Shown piece by piece: positions 34,927 through 42,639 of a DNA stretch of 47,318 nucleotides (positions are counted from its first letter, which is position 1; each line of letters opens with the position of its first letter). This stretch comes from an uncultured Oscillochloris sp. Its GTDB lineage: Bacteria > Chloroflexota > Chloroflexia > Chloroflexales > Chloroflexaceae. The notes below the pieces were generated by a model. That model saw nothing but the letters and a program-made list of their open reading frames with translations. It made no database searches and was not told the origin of the DNA. Location of the stretch: the NCBI GenBank assembly GCA_903920315.1, contig CAIXLU010000207.1:1-47318 (forward strand), in the 5' to 3' direction. A program made the translations under genes and the position numbers.

Positions 34927-34960
34927 ACTGCATGCGCCACGTCGTAAAGAAACGTACCTA

Positions 34961-35068
34961 TGTTCGATATGGCCCGTTTGTCGTGAATCCTTACCCTACC
35001 CCACGTACTTCTGCCGATGTGAGAGCGAGGCGCGAATCCCTGCTCTATGGTGTTCAGAAAAACGACCG
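34961..35068. repeat. Dispersed repeat, copy B (108 bp)
   Basis: Nearly identical to 26040-26146 (one substitution, one indel). The 167 bp between it and the recombinase gene (35069-35235) show no further gene. Confidence 0.8.
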
Positions 35069-35235
35069 TTTAGCTGGTATCGTCCCTACGACGCAGAAAC
35101 ACCCGCATGCGGAGCCTATCGCCCCATGTGGCGTACCATAGAACTGGTCTATCATATCTATGTACCAGCCGAGGGTAACGCAGATGAGTTTCGTGGGATC
35201 GATGCCCGACGACAACAAGCGGAGGGGTCCAAACC

Positions 35236-35790
35236 ATGCGAATCGGCTATGCCCACGTTTCGACAGATGATCAGAACCTGCATCTCCCACATGATGCGCT
35301 CCAGTCCGCAGGATGCGAGCGCCTGTTGAGCGACACAGTGAGTGGAGCCCGCGTGGATCGACCGGGGCTGGCCGCAGCGCTCAGCGCATGTCGGGAAGGC
35401 GATACGCTCGTGGTATGGAAACTCGACCGGCTGGGGTGCTCACTCCCACACCTCGTGGAGATTGTGCAGGATTTATACGCGCGCGGTGTGGGATTCACGA
35501 GCGTGCAGAAGCAGATGGATACGACGACCTCGGGCGGGAAGTTGATCTTCCCTATCTTTGCGTCACTGGCCGCGTTCGAGCGCGACCTGATCCGGGAGCG
35601 AACCAACGCAGGATTGGCGGTGGCACGAGCGAAAGGCAGGCATGGTGGGCACCCGAAAGGCGTCGTCCAGAAGAAGCAGAAAGCGGCGTTGGCACTGAAG
35701 AAGGATGCCGGATACAGCATCCGCGAGATGTGCGAGATTGTGGGAGTCTCGCGGAATACCTCCTACAAATATACGCAAGATGGGGAGTAA
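35236..35790 (+). CDS. Serine recombinase (resolvase/invertase), probably catalytically impaired
   Basis: 184 residues with a good ribosome binding site (ggagggg). The resolvase fold is complete: nucleophile Ser9 in V-S-T-D-D-Q-N, S-G-A-x-x-D-R-P-G-L, E-R-D-L-I-R-E-R-T, the linker G-R-H-G-G-H-P-K-G and a C-terminal helix-turn-helix. Two positions normally Arg are changed. The Arg before V-S-T (Arg8 of gamma-delta resolvase) is His, and the second Arg of L-D-R-L-G-R-S (Arg71) is Cys. Both fit single CpG transitions. Tn3-type resolvases need these arginines for catalysis. It stands alone with no transposase beside it, in a zone of duplicated debris. Confidence 0.88.
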   Translation: MRIGYAHVSTDDQNLHLPHDALQSAGCERLLSDTVSGARVDRPGLAAALSACREGDTLVVWKLDRLGCSLPHLVEIVQDLYARGVGFTSVQKQMDTTTSGGKLIFPIFASLAAFERDLIRERTNAGLAVARAKGRHGGHPKGVVQKKQKAALALKKDAGYSIREMCEIVGVSRNTSYKYTQDGE

Positions 35791-35840
35791 ACGCTCCGAA
35801 CACATGGTCGCTACAATCTTTCGGGGCGCGCTGGATTAAA

Positions 35841-36026
35841 CCCAATACCTTTCAAATAAGGAATCCATTGACGCACAGCCCTCACCCCCCAGCCCCCTCT
35901 CCCAGAACGGGAGAGGGGGAGCCGAACGCACTCTGATGCGGAATTTCCCCTCTCCCCTGGTGGGAGAGGGGCAGGGGGTGAGGGGGAAAGGTCGGCATAG
36001 GATCTGCTTATTTGAAAGGTATTGGG
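35841..36026. mobile_element. 186-bp MITE with 20-bp perfect inverted ends
   Basis: cccaatacctttcaaataag (35841-35860) and its exact complement (36007-36026), flanked by attaaa (35835-35840 and 36027-36032), a likely 6-bp target duplication. The interior carries two inverted C-rich/G-rich blocks (ccctcaccccc.. against ..gggggtgagggg) that can form a long stem. No coding sequence. The remaining bases to the regulator at 36224 show no gene. Confidence 0.75.
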
Positions 36027-36223
36027 ATTAAACCCCATGATCCGGCATACGACGGGCATTTACGAATGCCATCGATCCTGGTAAGATCTCCGGCGAAACG
36101 CTACGCACCTACCATGTGTTCGTTCGTTGTGCCTCACCTATGCCCCGGCAGCCGTGATATCCTGGTAGGGTCGGGGCTGCAGGCGGCACGCCGGCGCACT
36201 GCGCCGCTCTGAGGACTGCGCCC

Positions 36224-38983
36224 ATGCCTGAATTGTTGCTTGCCACCAAGCACCACTGTCCCGCGCCTGCGCCAGATCTCATGCTGCGCCCGCAGGTCAC
36301 CGGGCTGCTCGACGCTGGCCTGCGCGGCCGACTCACCCTGATCTCGGCGCCGGCTGGCTTTGGGAAGACAACGCTTGTCGCGCAGTGGCTCGCTTCAAGG
36401 ATGAAGGATGAAGACGGAAGGATGGATGATCCGTCTTCATCCTTCATCCCTCATCCTTCATCCTTCGCCTGGCTGTCGCTCGAGGCGGAAGACAACGCCC
36501 TGCTGCGATTCTGGGCCTATGTCATCGCCGCGCTGCAATCGGTCGCGCCAGACGTCGGGCGCGTCGCTCAGGCGGCCCTCCAGGCGCCGCAGGCCCTCCC
36601 CATCGAGCCGGTGCTGACCGCCCTTGTCAACGACCTGGTCGCGCTCACCACGCCGCTGCTGCTCGTCCTAGACGACTATCACCTGATCACCCTCCCCGAG
36701 ATCCACCGCAGCGTAGATCTCATGCTTGACCATCTTCCGCCAACGGTGCGCTTGGTGATCAGCACGCGTGAAGACCCGCCCCTAGCGCTGGCGCGGCTGC
36801 GCGCCCGTGGCCAGCTCACCGAGATCCGAGCAGCCGAGTTGCGCTTCTCCGCTGGTGAGGCGGCGGTGTTTCTGAACACCGCTCTAGCGCTACCCCTGCC
36901 CGATCCAGATATCGCCACGCTGGTGGCGCGTACTGAGGGCTGGATCACCGGGCTGCGGCTGGCCGCCCTCTCGCTGCAGCACACCACCGACCAGCACGCC
37001 TTCGTGGCCGCGTTCAGTGCGAGTGACCGCTTTCTCACCGACTATCTGGTTGACGAGGTGCTGAGCCAGCAACCACCCCATCGCAAGGCATTTCTCCTCC
37101 AGACGGCCATCTTGCACCAACTCTGCGGCCCGCTCTGCGACGCCGTGCTAGGCATAGGGCAACCTGGTTCTGCGGCTCATATCGAGCGCAGCTCCTACAG
37201 CCAGCAGATCCTCGACGATCTGGACCGGGCGAACCTGTTCCTCATCCCCCTCGACCGCGAGCGCCGCTGGTTCCGCTATCACCATCTGTTCGCCGAGTTC
37301 CTCCACCTGCGGCTACAGGAGGCGGAGCCTGAACACGTACGGGTGCTGTACCATCGGGCGAGCGCCTGGTACGCGGCGAAGGGGTTGTCGCGCGAGGTGC
37401 TTCGCTACGCCCTTGCGGCTGCGGACTATGCTCAGGCGGCTGATCTGCTTGAGTTCCTGATCCCAGAGGCCCTCGGCCAGGAGGCACCGGAGGTCGTCCT
37501 TGACTGGCTGACTGCCTTGCCCGTGCCGGTGCTGCGGCAGCGTCCCTGGTTGTGTGTGCAGTTCGCCTGGGCACTGACCTTCACCGGGCGGATGGCCGAG
37601 GCCGCCGTCTACCTTGCCGTGGTTGAAAACGGCGACCGCGTGGCAGACGGGCCAACCCGTGATCGAATCGCCGGGCACGTGGCGGCCCACCGCGCCTACT
37701 TGCATTTTTTCCAGGGCGAGTTCGCGGCGGCGCATCAGGCGGCGCAGCAGGCGTTGACCCAGCTTCCCGCGAACGATCACGTACTCCGCGTACGCACCGC
37801 CGTGATGCTCAGCAGCGCCCTGCGCCTCATCGGGGAGCTCCAGGCCGCCGAGGATGTGCTGATTCCGCTGGCGGAGCGTATCGAGACGACTGGCAGCATC
37901 TATACGGCGATGCTCTACTACGCCACTCTGGGCATGATCCACCAGGATCGGGGGCAACTCCACCGGGCGATGGAACGCTTCAACCGAGCGCTGGCCTTTG
38001 CCACACGTGTGACAGGTCGACCGGATACGCCCTTCACGGGGTTCGCCTACCTGGGGATTGGCCACGTTCAGCGCGCCTGGAATGCGCTGGAGGCGGCGGC
38101 GGCATCGGTCGCCTGCGGAATCGCCCTCTGTCGGGAGTGGCAGCAAGCTGACGCGCTCGCGATCGGGCTGATCGAACACGCCGAGTTGCAGCAGGAGCGC
38201 GGCGAACTCGTGCTGGCCCAGCAGGCTCTCGACGAGCTGCACCAGCTCGTCACGGTGATGGCCTCGCCCTGGGGGCAGGCTGCGGTACAGGTGGCGCAGG
38301 CCCGGCTGGATCTGGCACACGGCGATCTGGCCGCCGTGGACGACTGGACGCGGACGAGCGGAGTTACCGCCGACACGGTCGCCTCCGGCACCCGTCTCGA
38401 CGACGTCCAGACCTTCGGACAGCTCCTGGTCGCTCGCGGCGACCACGCCGGCGCCGCACGCTGCTTCGCACGCCTGGCCGACCAGCTCCGCGCCGTCGGG
38501 CGCAATGATCGCCTCCTGACCGCCCTCGTCTGGTGGTCACGTGCGCTCGCGGATCTGGGGCACCGCGAGGAGGCCATGGCCACGCTCAACGAAGCGCTCG
38601 CCCTCGGCGAAGCCGGGGGGTATGTACGAGTGTTTATCGCAGGCGGGCCGCCGGTCGCCGCTCTCCTGGGTAGGACGAAGGATGCAGGCGGAAGGATGAG
38701 CAGCTACACCGCACGGCTGCTGGATGCCTTCTCTCAGCCGCCCCAGCCCGATCTGCGTCCTGCATCCCTCACCCATCACCCTCCGGTTGAGCCGCTGCAT
38801 CCCCGCGAGCTGGCGATCCTGCGCCTGATGGCCGCCGGGCTTTCCAACCAGGCCATCGGCTCCGAGATGGCCCTCTCGGTCAACACTGTCCGCTGGTACG
38901 CCAGCCAGCTCTTCGCCAAGCTGGATGTGAGCGGACGCGGCGCTGCCGTAGCGCGCGCCCGTGAACTCCGATTGCTGGCGTGA
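36224..38983 (+). CDS. MalT-type LuxR family transcriptional regulator, second copy
   Basis: 919 residues. L-L-A-T-K-H-H..P-A-P opens it; Walker A is A-P-A-G-F-G-K-T-T (about 41-49) and Walker B L-V-L-D-D-Y-H-L. TPR-like helices span about 400-800, and a LuxR helix-turn-helix sits at the end (H-P-R-E-L-A-I-L-R-L..N-Q-A-I-G..N-T-V-R-W-Y). A 21-residue insert from nine heptamers lies between Walker A and A-W-L-S-L, exactly where the other regulator at 31835 also has one. It is the first gene of a rightward set of six and likely controls them (inference from position). Confidence 0.9.
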   Translation: MPELLLATKHHCPAPAPDLMLRPQVTGLLDAGLRGRLTLISAPAGFGKTTLVAQWLASRMKDEDGRMDDPSSSFIPHPSSFAWLSLEAEDNALLRFWAYVIAALQSVAPDVGRVAQAALQAPQALPIEPVLTALVNDLVALTTPLLLVLDDYHLITLPEIHRSVDLMLDHLPPTVRLVISTREDPPLALARLRARGQLTEIRAAELRFSAGEAAVFLNTALALPLPDPDIATLVARTEGWITGLRLAALSLQHTTDQHAFVAAFSASDRFLTDYLVDEVLSQQPPHRKAFLLQTAILHQLCGPLCDAVLGIGQPGSAAHIERSSYSQQILDDLDRANLFLIPLDRERRWFRYHHLFAEFLHLRLQEAEPEHVRVLYHRASAWYAAKGLSREVLRYALAAADYAQAADLLEFLIPEALGQEAPEVVLDWLTALPVPVLRQRPWLCVQFAWALTFTGRMAEAAVYLAVVENGDRVADGPTRDRIAGHVAAHRAYLHFFQGEFAAAHQAAQQALTQLPANDHVLRVRTAVMLSSALRLIGELQAAEDVLIPLAERIETTGSIYTAMLYYATLGMIHQDRGQLHRAMERFNRALAFATRVTGRPDTPFTGFAYLGIGHVQRAWNALEAAAASVACGIALCREWQQADALAIGLIEHAELQQERGELVLAQQALDELHQLVTVMASPWGQAAVQVAQARLDLAHGDLAAVDDWTRTSGVTADTVASGTRLDDVQTFGQLLVARGDHAGAARCFARLADQLRAVGRNDRLLTALVWWSRALADLGHREEAMATLNEALALGEAGGYVRVFIAGGPPVAALLGRTKDAGGRMSSYTARLLDAFSQPPQPDLRPASLTHHPPVEPLHPRELAILRLMAAGLSNQAIGSEMALSVNTVRWYASQLFAKLDVSGRGAAVARARELRLLA
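36401..36463 (+). repeat. Nine heptanucleotide repeats forming an inverted array in the second LuxR gene
   Basis: Units of the atgaagg type (36401-36428) run into complementary ttcatcc-type units (36436-36463). The total is exactly 63 nt, adding 21 residues rich in Asp, Ser and Pro. The two halves can pair as one long hairpin. Confidence 0.88.
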
Positions 38984-39032
38984 CCGCTCGCTGAACCCGG
39001 CGCACCACGGAGGGCAGGAGACTATCCTCGGC

Positions 39033-39080
39033 GCTTTTCCATCCTCCGCTCCATCCGGATGGATGGAGCTTTTCCATCCT
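39033..39080 (+). terminator. Hairpin between direct repeats after the second LuxR gene
   Basis: gctccatcc (39048-39056) pairs with ggatggagc (39061-39069). A 13-bp direct repeat gcttttccatcct lies at 39033-39045 and 39068-39080. It separates the regulator from the DUF6544 gene and is followed by about 50 bp of leader. Confidence 0.45.
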
Positions 39081-39133
39081 GCCCTGCGCTATCCTTTAGG
39101 TGACGACACGCCACTATCACCGCTGGAGGCGCC

Positions 39134-40237
39134 ATGAAATACCTGCTCATCGTCATTGTCGCGGTTCACGGCCTGATCCACCTGATGGGCTTTGCTAAAG
39201 CCTTCAACCTCGCGTCGTTCGAGCAACTCCGCGTGCCAATCGCCCAGCCCCTCGGGCTGATCTGGCTCGCCGCCGCGCTGCTATTCTTGCTAAGCGCCAT
39301 CCTCCTGGTCGCCGCGCCCAATTGGTGGTGGGCGCCGGCCCTCGGGGCGATCCTGATCTCGCAACTGGTCATCGTCGCCGCCTGGAGTGATGCAAAGTTC
39401 GGCACCCTTGCCAATCTGATCGTGCTGGTTCCCGCCGTGATCGCTGGCCTGGGGTACGCCCCGTGGAGCTACCGGGCACAGTATGAGCGTGATGCCGCGA
39501 CCGCTCTGGCCGCAGCACCCGCACAAGCCGCCCCGGTGACTGAGGCAGACCTCACCCATCTGCCGCCGAGCGTGCAGCGATACCTGCACTTCGCCGGGGT
39601 CATTGGGCAGCCCAGGATTGTCAACTACCGGCTCCACTTCCACGGCGCCCTGCGCAGCGGCCCGAACGACGCCTGGATGCCAATCGAGGCTGACCAGCAG
39701 AGCGTGGTCGCGCCAGCCGAGCGGCTGTTCATCGTCGATGCGCCCATGTTCGGCCTGCCCACCACCGCGTACCACCGCTACAGCGGCCCCAGCGCCACCT
39801 TCGTGGTGCGCGTCGCCTCCCTGGTGCGCGTGGTCAACGCCCACGGGCCAGAGATGAACCGCAGCGAGACGGTCACGCTCTTCAACGACATGGTACTGCT
39901 GGCCCCGGCGACGCTGATCGACCCGGCTATCGTCTGGGAGGAGATCGACCCGCAGACGGTGCGGGCAACCTTCACGAACCAGGGCAACACGATTGCGGCG
40001 GTGCTGACCTTCGCGGAGAACGGCGCGCTGACCAACTTCGTCTCCGACGACCGCGCGCGCACCCTGGACGGCACAACCTACGAGCAGATTCGCTGGTCAA
40101 CGCCGGTGAGCGGCTGGCGCAGCGTGAACGGGCACACGATGCCGGATGCCGAGGCCCGCTGGCAGTTGCCGGGCGGCGAGTTCACCTACGCCCGCTTCGA
40201 GGTAGTCCACGTCGCATACGACGTTGCGGGCCGCTGA
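39134..40237 (+). CDS. DUF6544 family membrane protein
   Basis: 367 residues, start supported by ctggagg eight bases upstream. Four N-terminal hydrophobic segments (about 2-20, 45-62, 68-85 and 92-110) are followed by a soluble C-terminal domain (130-367). It has L-P-P-S-V-Q-R-Y-L near 140, and a conserved beta-rich region ending in W-Q-L-P-G-G-E-F-T-Y-A-R-F. This matches the DUF6544 (formerly DUF6920) pattern, whose function is unknown. Second gene of the rightward set after the LuxR regulator. Confidence 0.75.
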   Translation: MKYLLIVIVAVHGLIHLMGFAKAFNLASFEQLRVPIAQPLGLIWLAAALLFLLSAILLVAAPNWWWAPALGAILISQLVIVAAWSDAKFGTLANLIVLVPAVIAGLGYAPWSYRAQYERDAATALAAAPAQAAPVTEADLTHLPPSVQRYLHFAGVIGQPRIVNYRLHFHGALRSGPNDAWMPIEADQQSVVAPAERLFIVDAPMFGLPTTAYHRYSGPSATFVVRVASLVRVVNAHGPEMNRSETVTLFNDMVLLAPATLIDPAIVWEEIDPQTVRATFTNQGNTIAAVLTFAENGALTNFVSDDRARTLDGTTYEQIRWSTPVSGWRSVNGHTMPDAEARWQLPGGEFTYARFEVVHVAYDVAGR

Positions 40238-40265
40238 GGCGAGGCTCAGTTCCACAGGCACGGCG

Positions 40266-40505
40266 ATGACGAGCTACACCTTCCAACTCACGGGGCATCT
40301 GGATCGGCGCTGGGAAGCCGCCTTCGATGGCTTCACCATCACCCACACCTTCGCCCCGGATCAGCACCCGGTCACCCTGTTGACTGGCCCGGTGCCTGAC
40401 CAATCAGCCCTGTATGGCATGATCAGCCGGCTGCGCGATATCGGGGTTACGCTGATCAGCGTGCAGCCTGCCGCTCCCGAGTCTACCGACGGTGCCGTGA
40501 CGTGA
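40266..40505 (+). CDS. Small conserved protein, paralogue of the one at 31324
   Basis: 79 residues from the ATG at 40266. It contains G-H-L-D-R-R-W-E-A-A-F-D-G, T-L-L-T-G-P-V-P-D-Q-S-A-L-Y-G-M and L-R-D-I-G-V-T-L-I-S-V, block for block like the minus-strand copy. An ATG at 40224 would add 14 residues and lies inside the DUF6544 stop region; the shorter form matches the paralogue's N-terminus better. Function unknown. Confidence 0.7.
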   Translation: MTSYTFQLTGHLDRRWEAAFDGFTITHTFAPDQHPVTLLTGPVPDQSALYGMISRLRDIGVTLISVQPAAPESTDGAVT

Positions 40506-40544
40506 CGGTATCCGCTTTCTGTTTGGCTATTAAGGATCATCACC

Positions 40545-41684
40545 ATGAACACAACCCCCTCTCGCGCGCGTCTGAGCCGCCGCAGCTTCCTGAAGCTTCT
40601 TGCCGCTGGAGGTGCAACTGCGGTCGGCGGCGCTGTGTTCTACGAGACCACGCCGTGGCTCAACTACGATCAGGACGTCGCCTTGTCGCGGCAGACCATT
40701 GCCGTGGGAGCCACCGGCCAGGCTCGCATGCGTGATCTCGTCCGCGCCGCGACGCTGGCGGCCAATGGGCACAACACTCAGCCCTGGCGCTTCGCCATCA
40801 CTCCTGACGCGATCACGATCCTGCCCGACGCGGCACGCCGGTTGCCAGTTGTCGACCCCCACGACCGCGAGCTCTGGATCAGCCTCGGCTGCGCGCTCGA
40901 GAACCTGCTGGTGGCGGCGCGGGCAATGGGGTATGCGCCGGAGGTTACCTACCCGGAGGCCACCGACGCGATCACCGTTCGCCTGCTGCCGGGGGGCGCG
41001 CAGGCCAGCCCGCTGTTCGCGGCGATCCCGTTGCGTCAGAACACGCGCGCGCCCTATAACGGGCAACCCATTCCCGTGGCCGACCTGGATCGGATCCAGG
41101 GAATGCCTCGGGAGCCGGGTGTCACTCTCCAGGTGCGAACCGGCGCTGCGGAGCGGGAGATGGTGCGGGAGTATGTCACGCTTGGCAACCTGCGGCAGTA
41201 TGCCGACACGGCCTTCGTCGATGAGCTGATCACCTGGCTACGGTTCAACAAGCGCGAGGCCCTGGCGACGCTCGACGGGCTCTACACCCGCTGCGCAGGC
41301 AATCCCGAGGTGCCGCGCTGGATCGGGCAGCGCGTTGTGGCAGGGACGCAGCCGCAGCAGCAGGCCGACGCCGATGCCGCAAAGCTACGCAGCGCGCCGG
41401 CCGTGGCGCTGATCGCGTCGGCGACGGATGACAAGGTGGCATGGGTGCGCACCGGCCAGGTGTATGATCGCCTGGCGCTCACAACCACGGCGCTGAACAT
41501 CAAGTCGGCGTTCCTGAACCAGCCGGTCGAAGTCGCCGCGCTGCGCGCACAGTTCCAGCAGGCGTGCGGTCTGGGCACCGCGACGCCGCAACTTGTGGTT
41601 CGCATGGGCTATGCCGACACAATGCCCCGCTCGCCACGTCGGCCGGTCGAGCAGGTGTTGGCCGAACCGAGCCCTCAGATCTGA
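40545..41684 (+). CDS. Tat-exported Acg/nitroreductase-like oxidoreductase
   Basis: 379 residues with a twin-arginine signal (S-R-R-S-F-L-K-L-L, residues 11-19, then an Ala/Gly hydrophobic stretch). The body resembles Acg-type nitroreductase-fold proteins: A-T-L-A-A-N-G-H-N-T-Q-P-W-R-F near 65-79 is the FMN-site segment, and P-L-R-Q-N-T-R-A-P-Y is near 165. Such proteins bind FMN and may store or reduce substrates; the physiological role is unsettled. The Tat signal implies folding with its cofactor before export. Start supported by aaggatcatcacc. Part of the set after the second LuxR gene. Confidence 0.82.
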   Translation: MNTTPSRARLSRRSFLKLLAAGGATAVGGAVFYETTPWLNYDQDVALSRQTIAVGATGQARMRDLVRAATLAANGHNTQPWRFAITPDAITILPDAARRLPVVDPHDRELWISLGCALENLLVAARAMGYAPEVTYPEATDAITVRLLPGGAQASPLFAAIPLRQNTRAPYNGQPIPVADLDRIQGMPREPGVTLQVRTGAAEREMVREYVTLGNLRQYADTAFVDELITWLRFNKREALATLDGLYTRCAGNPEVPRWIGQRVVAGTQPQQQADADAAKLRSAPAVALIASATDDKVAWVRTGQVYDRLALTTTALNIKSAFLNQPVEVAALRAQFQQACGLGTATPQLVVRMGYADTMPRSPRRPVEQVLAEPSPQI

Positions 41685-41724
41685 TGCACATGGGTATCGG
41701 TTGAGCTGACACTGGGGAAGACAG

Positions 41725-42639
41725 ATGAACCGCACATCGCTACGCACCTTCTTGCTTATCTCCTTCGGCCTGGCCTGGGCGTTGTTCAGCCTGCCGTTGG
41801 CCTTCAAGAACGACTCCTCACCAAACCTGTATCTGGCTGCCATGCAGGTCTGTTTTATGGCCGCCATGTGGGCGCCGGGGATTGCCGCAATCGTAGCCAT
41901 TCGCCTGGTGGAGAAACAACCCGTCATCCAAACCCTGCGCCTGAATACGCTTGGCCCCAAGCGGTTTTACCTGGCAGCCTGGTTTCTGCCTGCGCTGATA
42001 ACAATCGCCGGCATCGGCGCCAGTATCCTGCTCGGGACGGGAACGCGTGACCCCAACTTTACCTTTATGCGCGAAACCTTAGCCAACGCTCCTGCGGGTA
42101 CCAATGTGCCTGCGGTTGAAATCGTAGTCCTGGCACAGGTCGCATCGGCGCTGACCTTCGCCCCTTTCATCAACATGCTTTTTGCGCTGGGTGAAGAATT
42201 GGGCTGGCGCGGTTTCCTGCTGCCCAGGCTCATGCCCCTGGGTCAGTGGAGAGCCATGCTGCTTAGCGGCGCGATTTGGGGCCTCTGGCATGCTCCCAGC
42301 ACCTTGCTGCACGGCTACAATTTCCCGCAGCACCCCTATGTGGGCATGCTGATTATGACCATTGGCTGTATGTTGCTGGGGGTCATCCTGTCCTGGCTGA
42401 CCGTACAGACTCGCAGCCCTTGGGCGGCTGCGCTCGGGCATGGTGCATTCAATGCCGTTGCCGGCCTGGGCTTCTTACTCCTGACACCTGGTTTTGATAC
42501 CGCTCTGGCTGGGTCGCCCCTCGGCCTCGCCGGCTGGATTCCGATGATCGTTGTGATTGCTTTGTTGCTCTGGGGAAAACAATTGCCAATCCCCGAGCGC
42601 AACGTATCACGCGCAGAAGGATTTCACCATGAAGCGTAG
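41725..42639 (+). CDS. CPBP family intramembrane metalloprotease
   Basis: 304 residues, about seven or eight transmembrane helices. The three CPBP (Abi/CAAX) motifs are present in order: E-E-L-G-W-R (about 157), W-G-L-W-H-A-P-S (about 186) and H-G-A-F-N-A (about 238). These Glu and His residues bind the catalytic metal in Rce1-like proteases. Bacterial members act in bacteriocin immunity or envelope processes. The stop overlaps the next gene's start by 11 bases, so the two are coupled. Confidence 0.88.
   Translation: MNRTSLRTFLLISFGLAWALFSLPLAFKNDSSPNLYLAAMQVCFMAAMWAPGIAAIVAIRLVEKQPVIQTLRLNTLGPKRFYLAAWFLPALITIAGIGASILLGTGTRDPNFTFMRETLANAPAGTNVPAVEIVVLAQVASALTFAPFINMLFALGEELGWRGFLLPRLMPLGQWRAMLLSGAIWGLWHAPSTLLHGYNFPQHPYVGMLIMTIGCMLLGVILSWLTVQTRSPWAAALGHGAFNAVAGLGFLLLTPGFDTALAGSPLGLAGWIPMIVVIALLLWGKQLPIPERNVSRAEGFHHEA

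Noticed and set aside
37313-38446. 377-codon minus-strand frame opposite the second LuxR gene
   Set aside because: Antisense to well-conserved TPR-coding sequence, low protein-like character.
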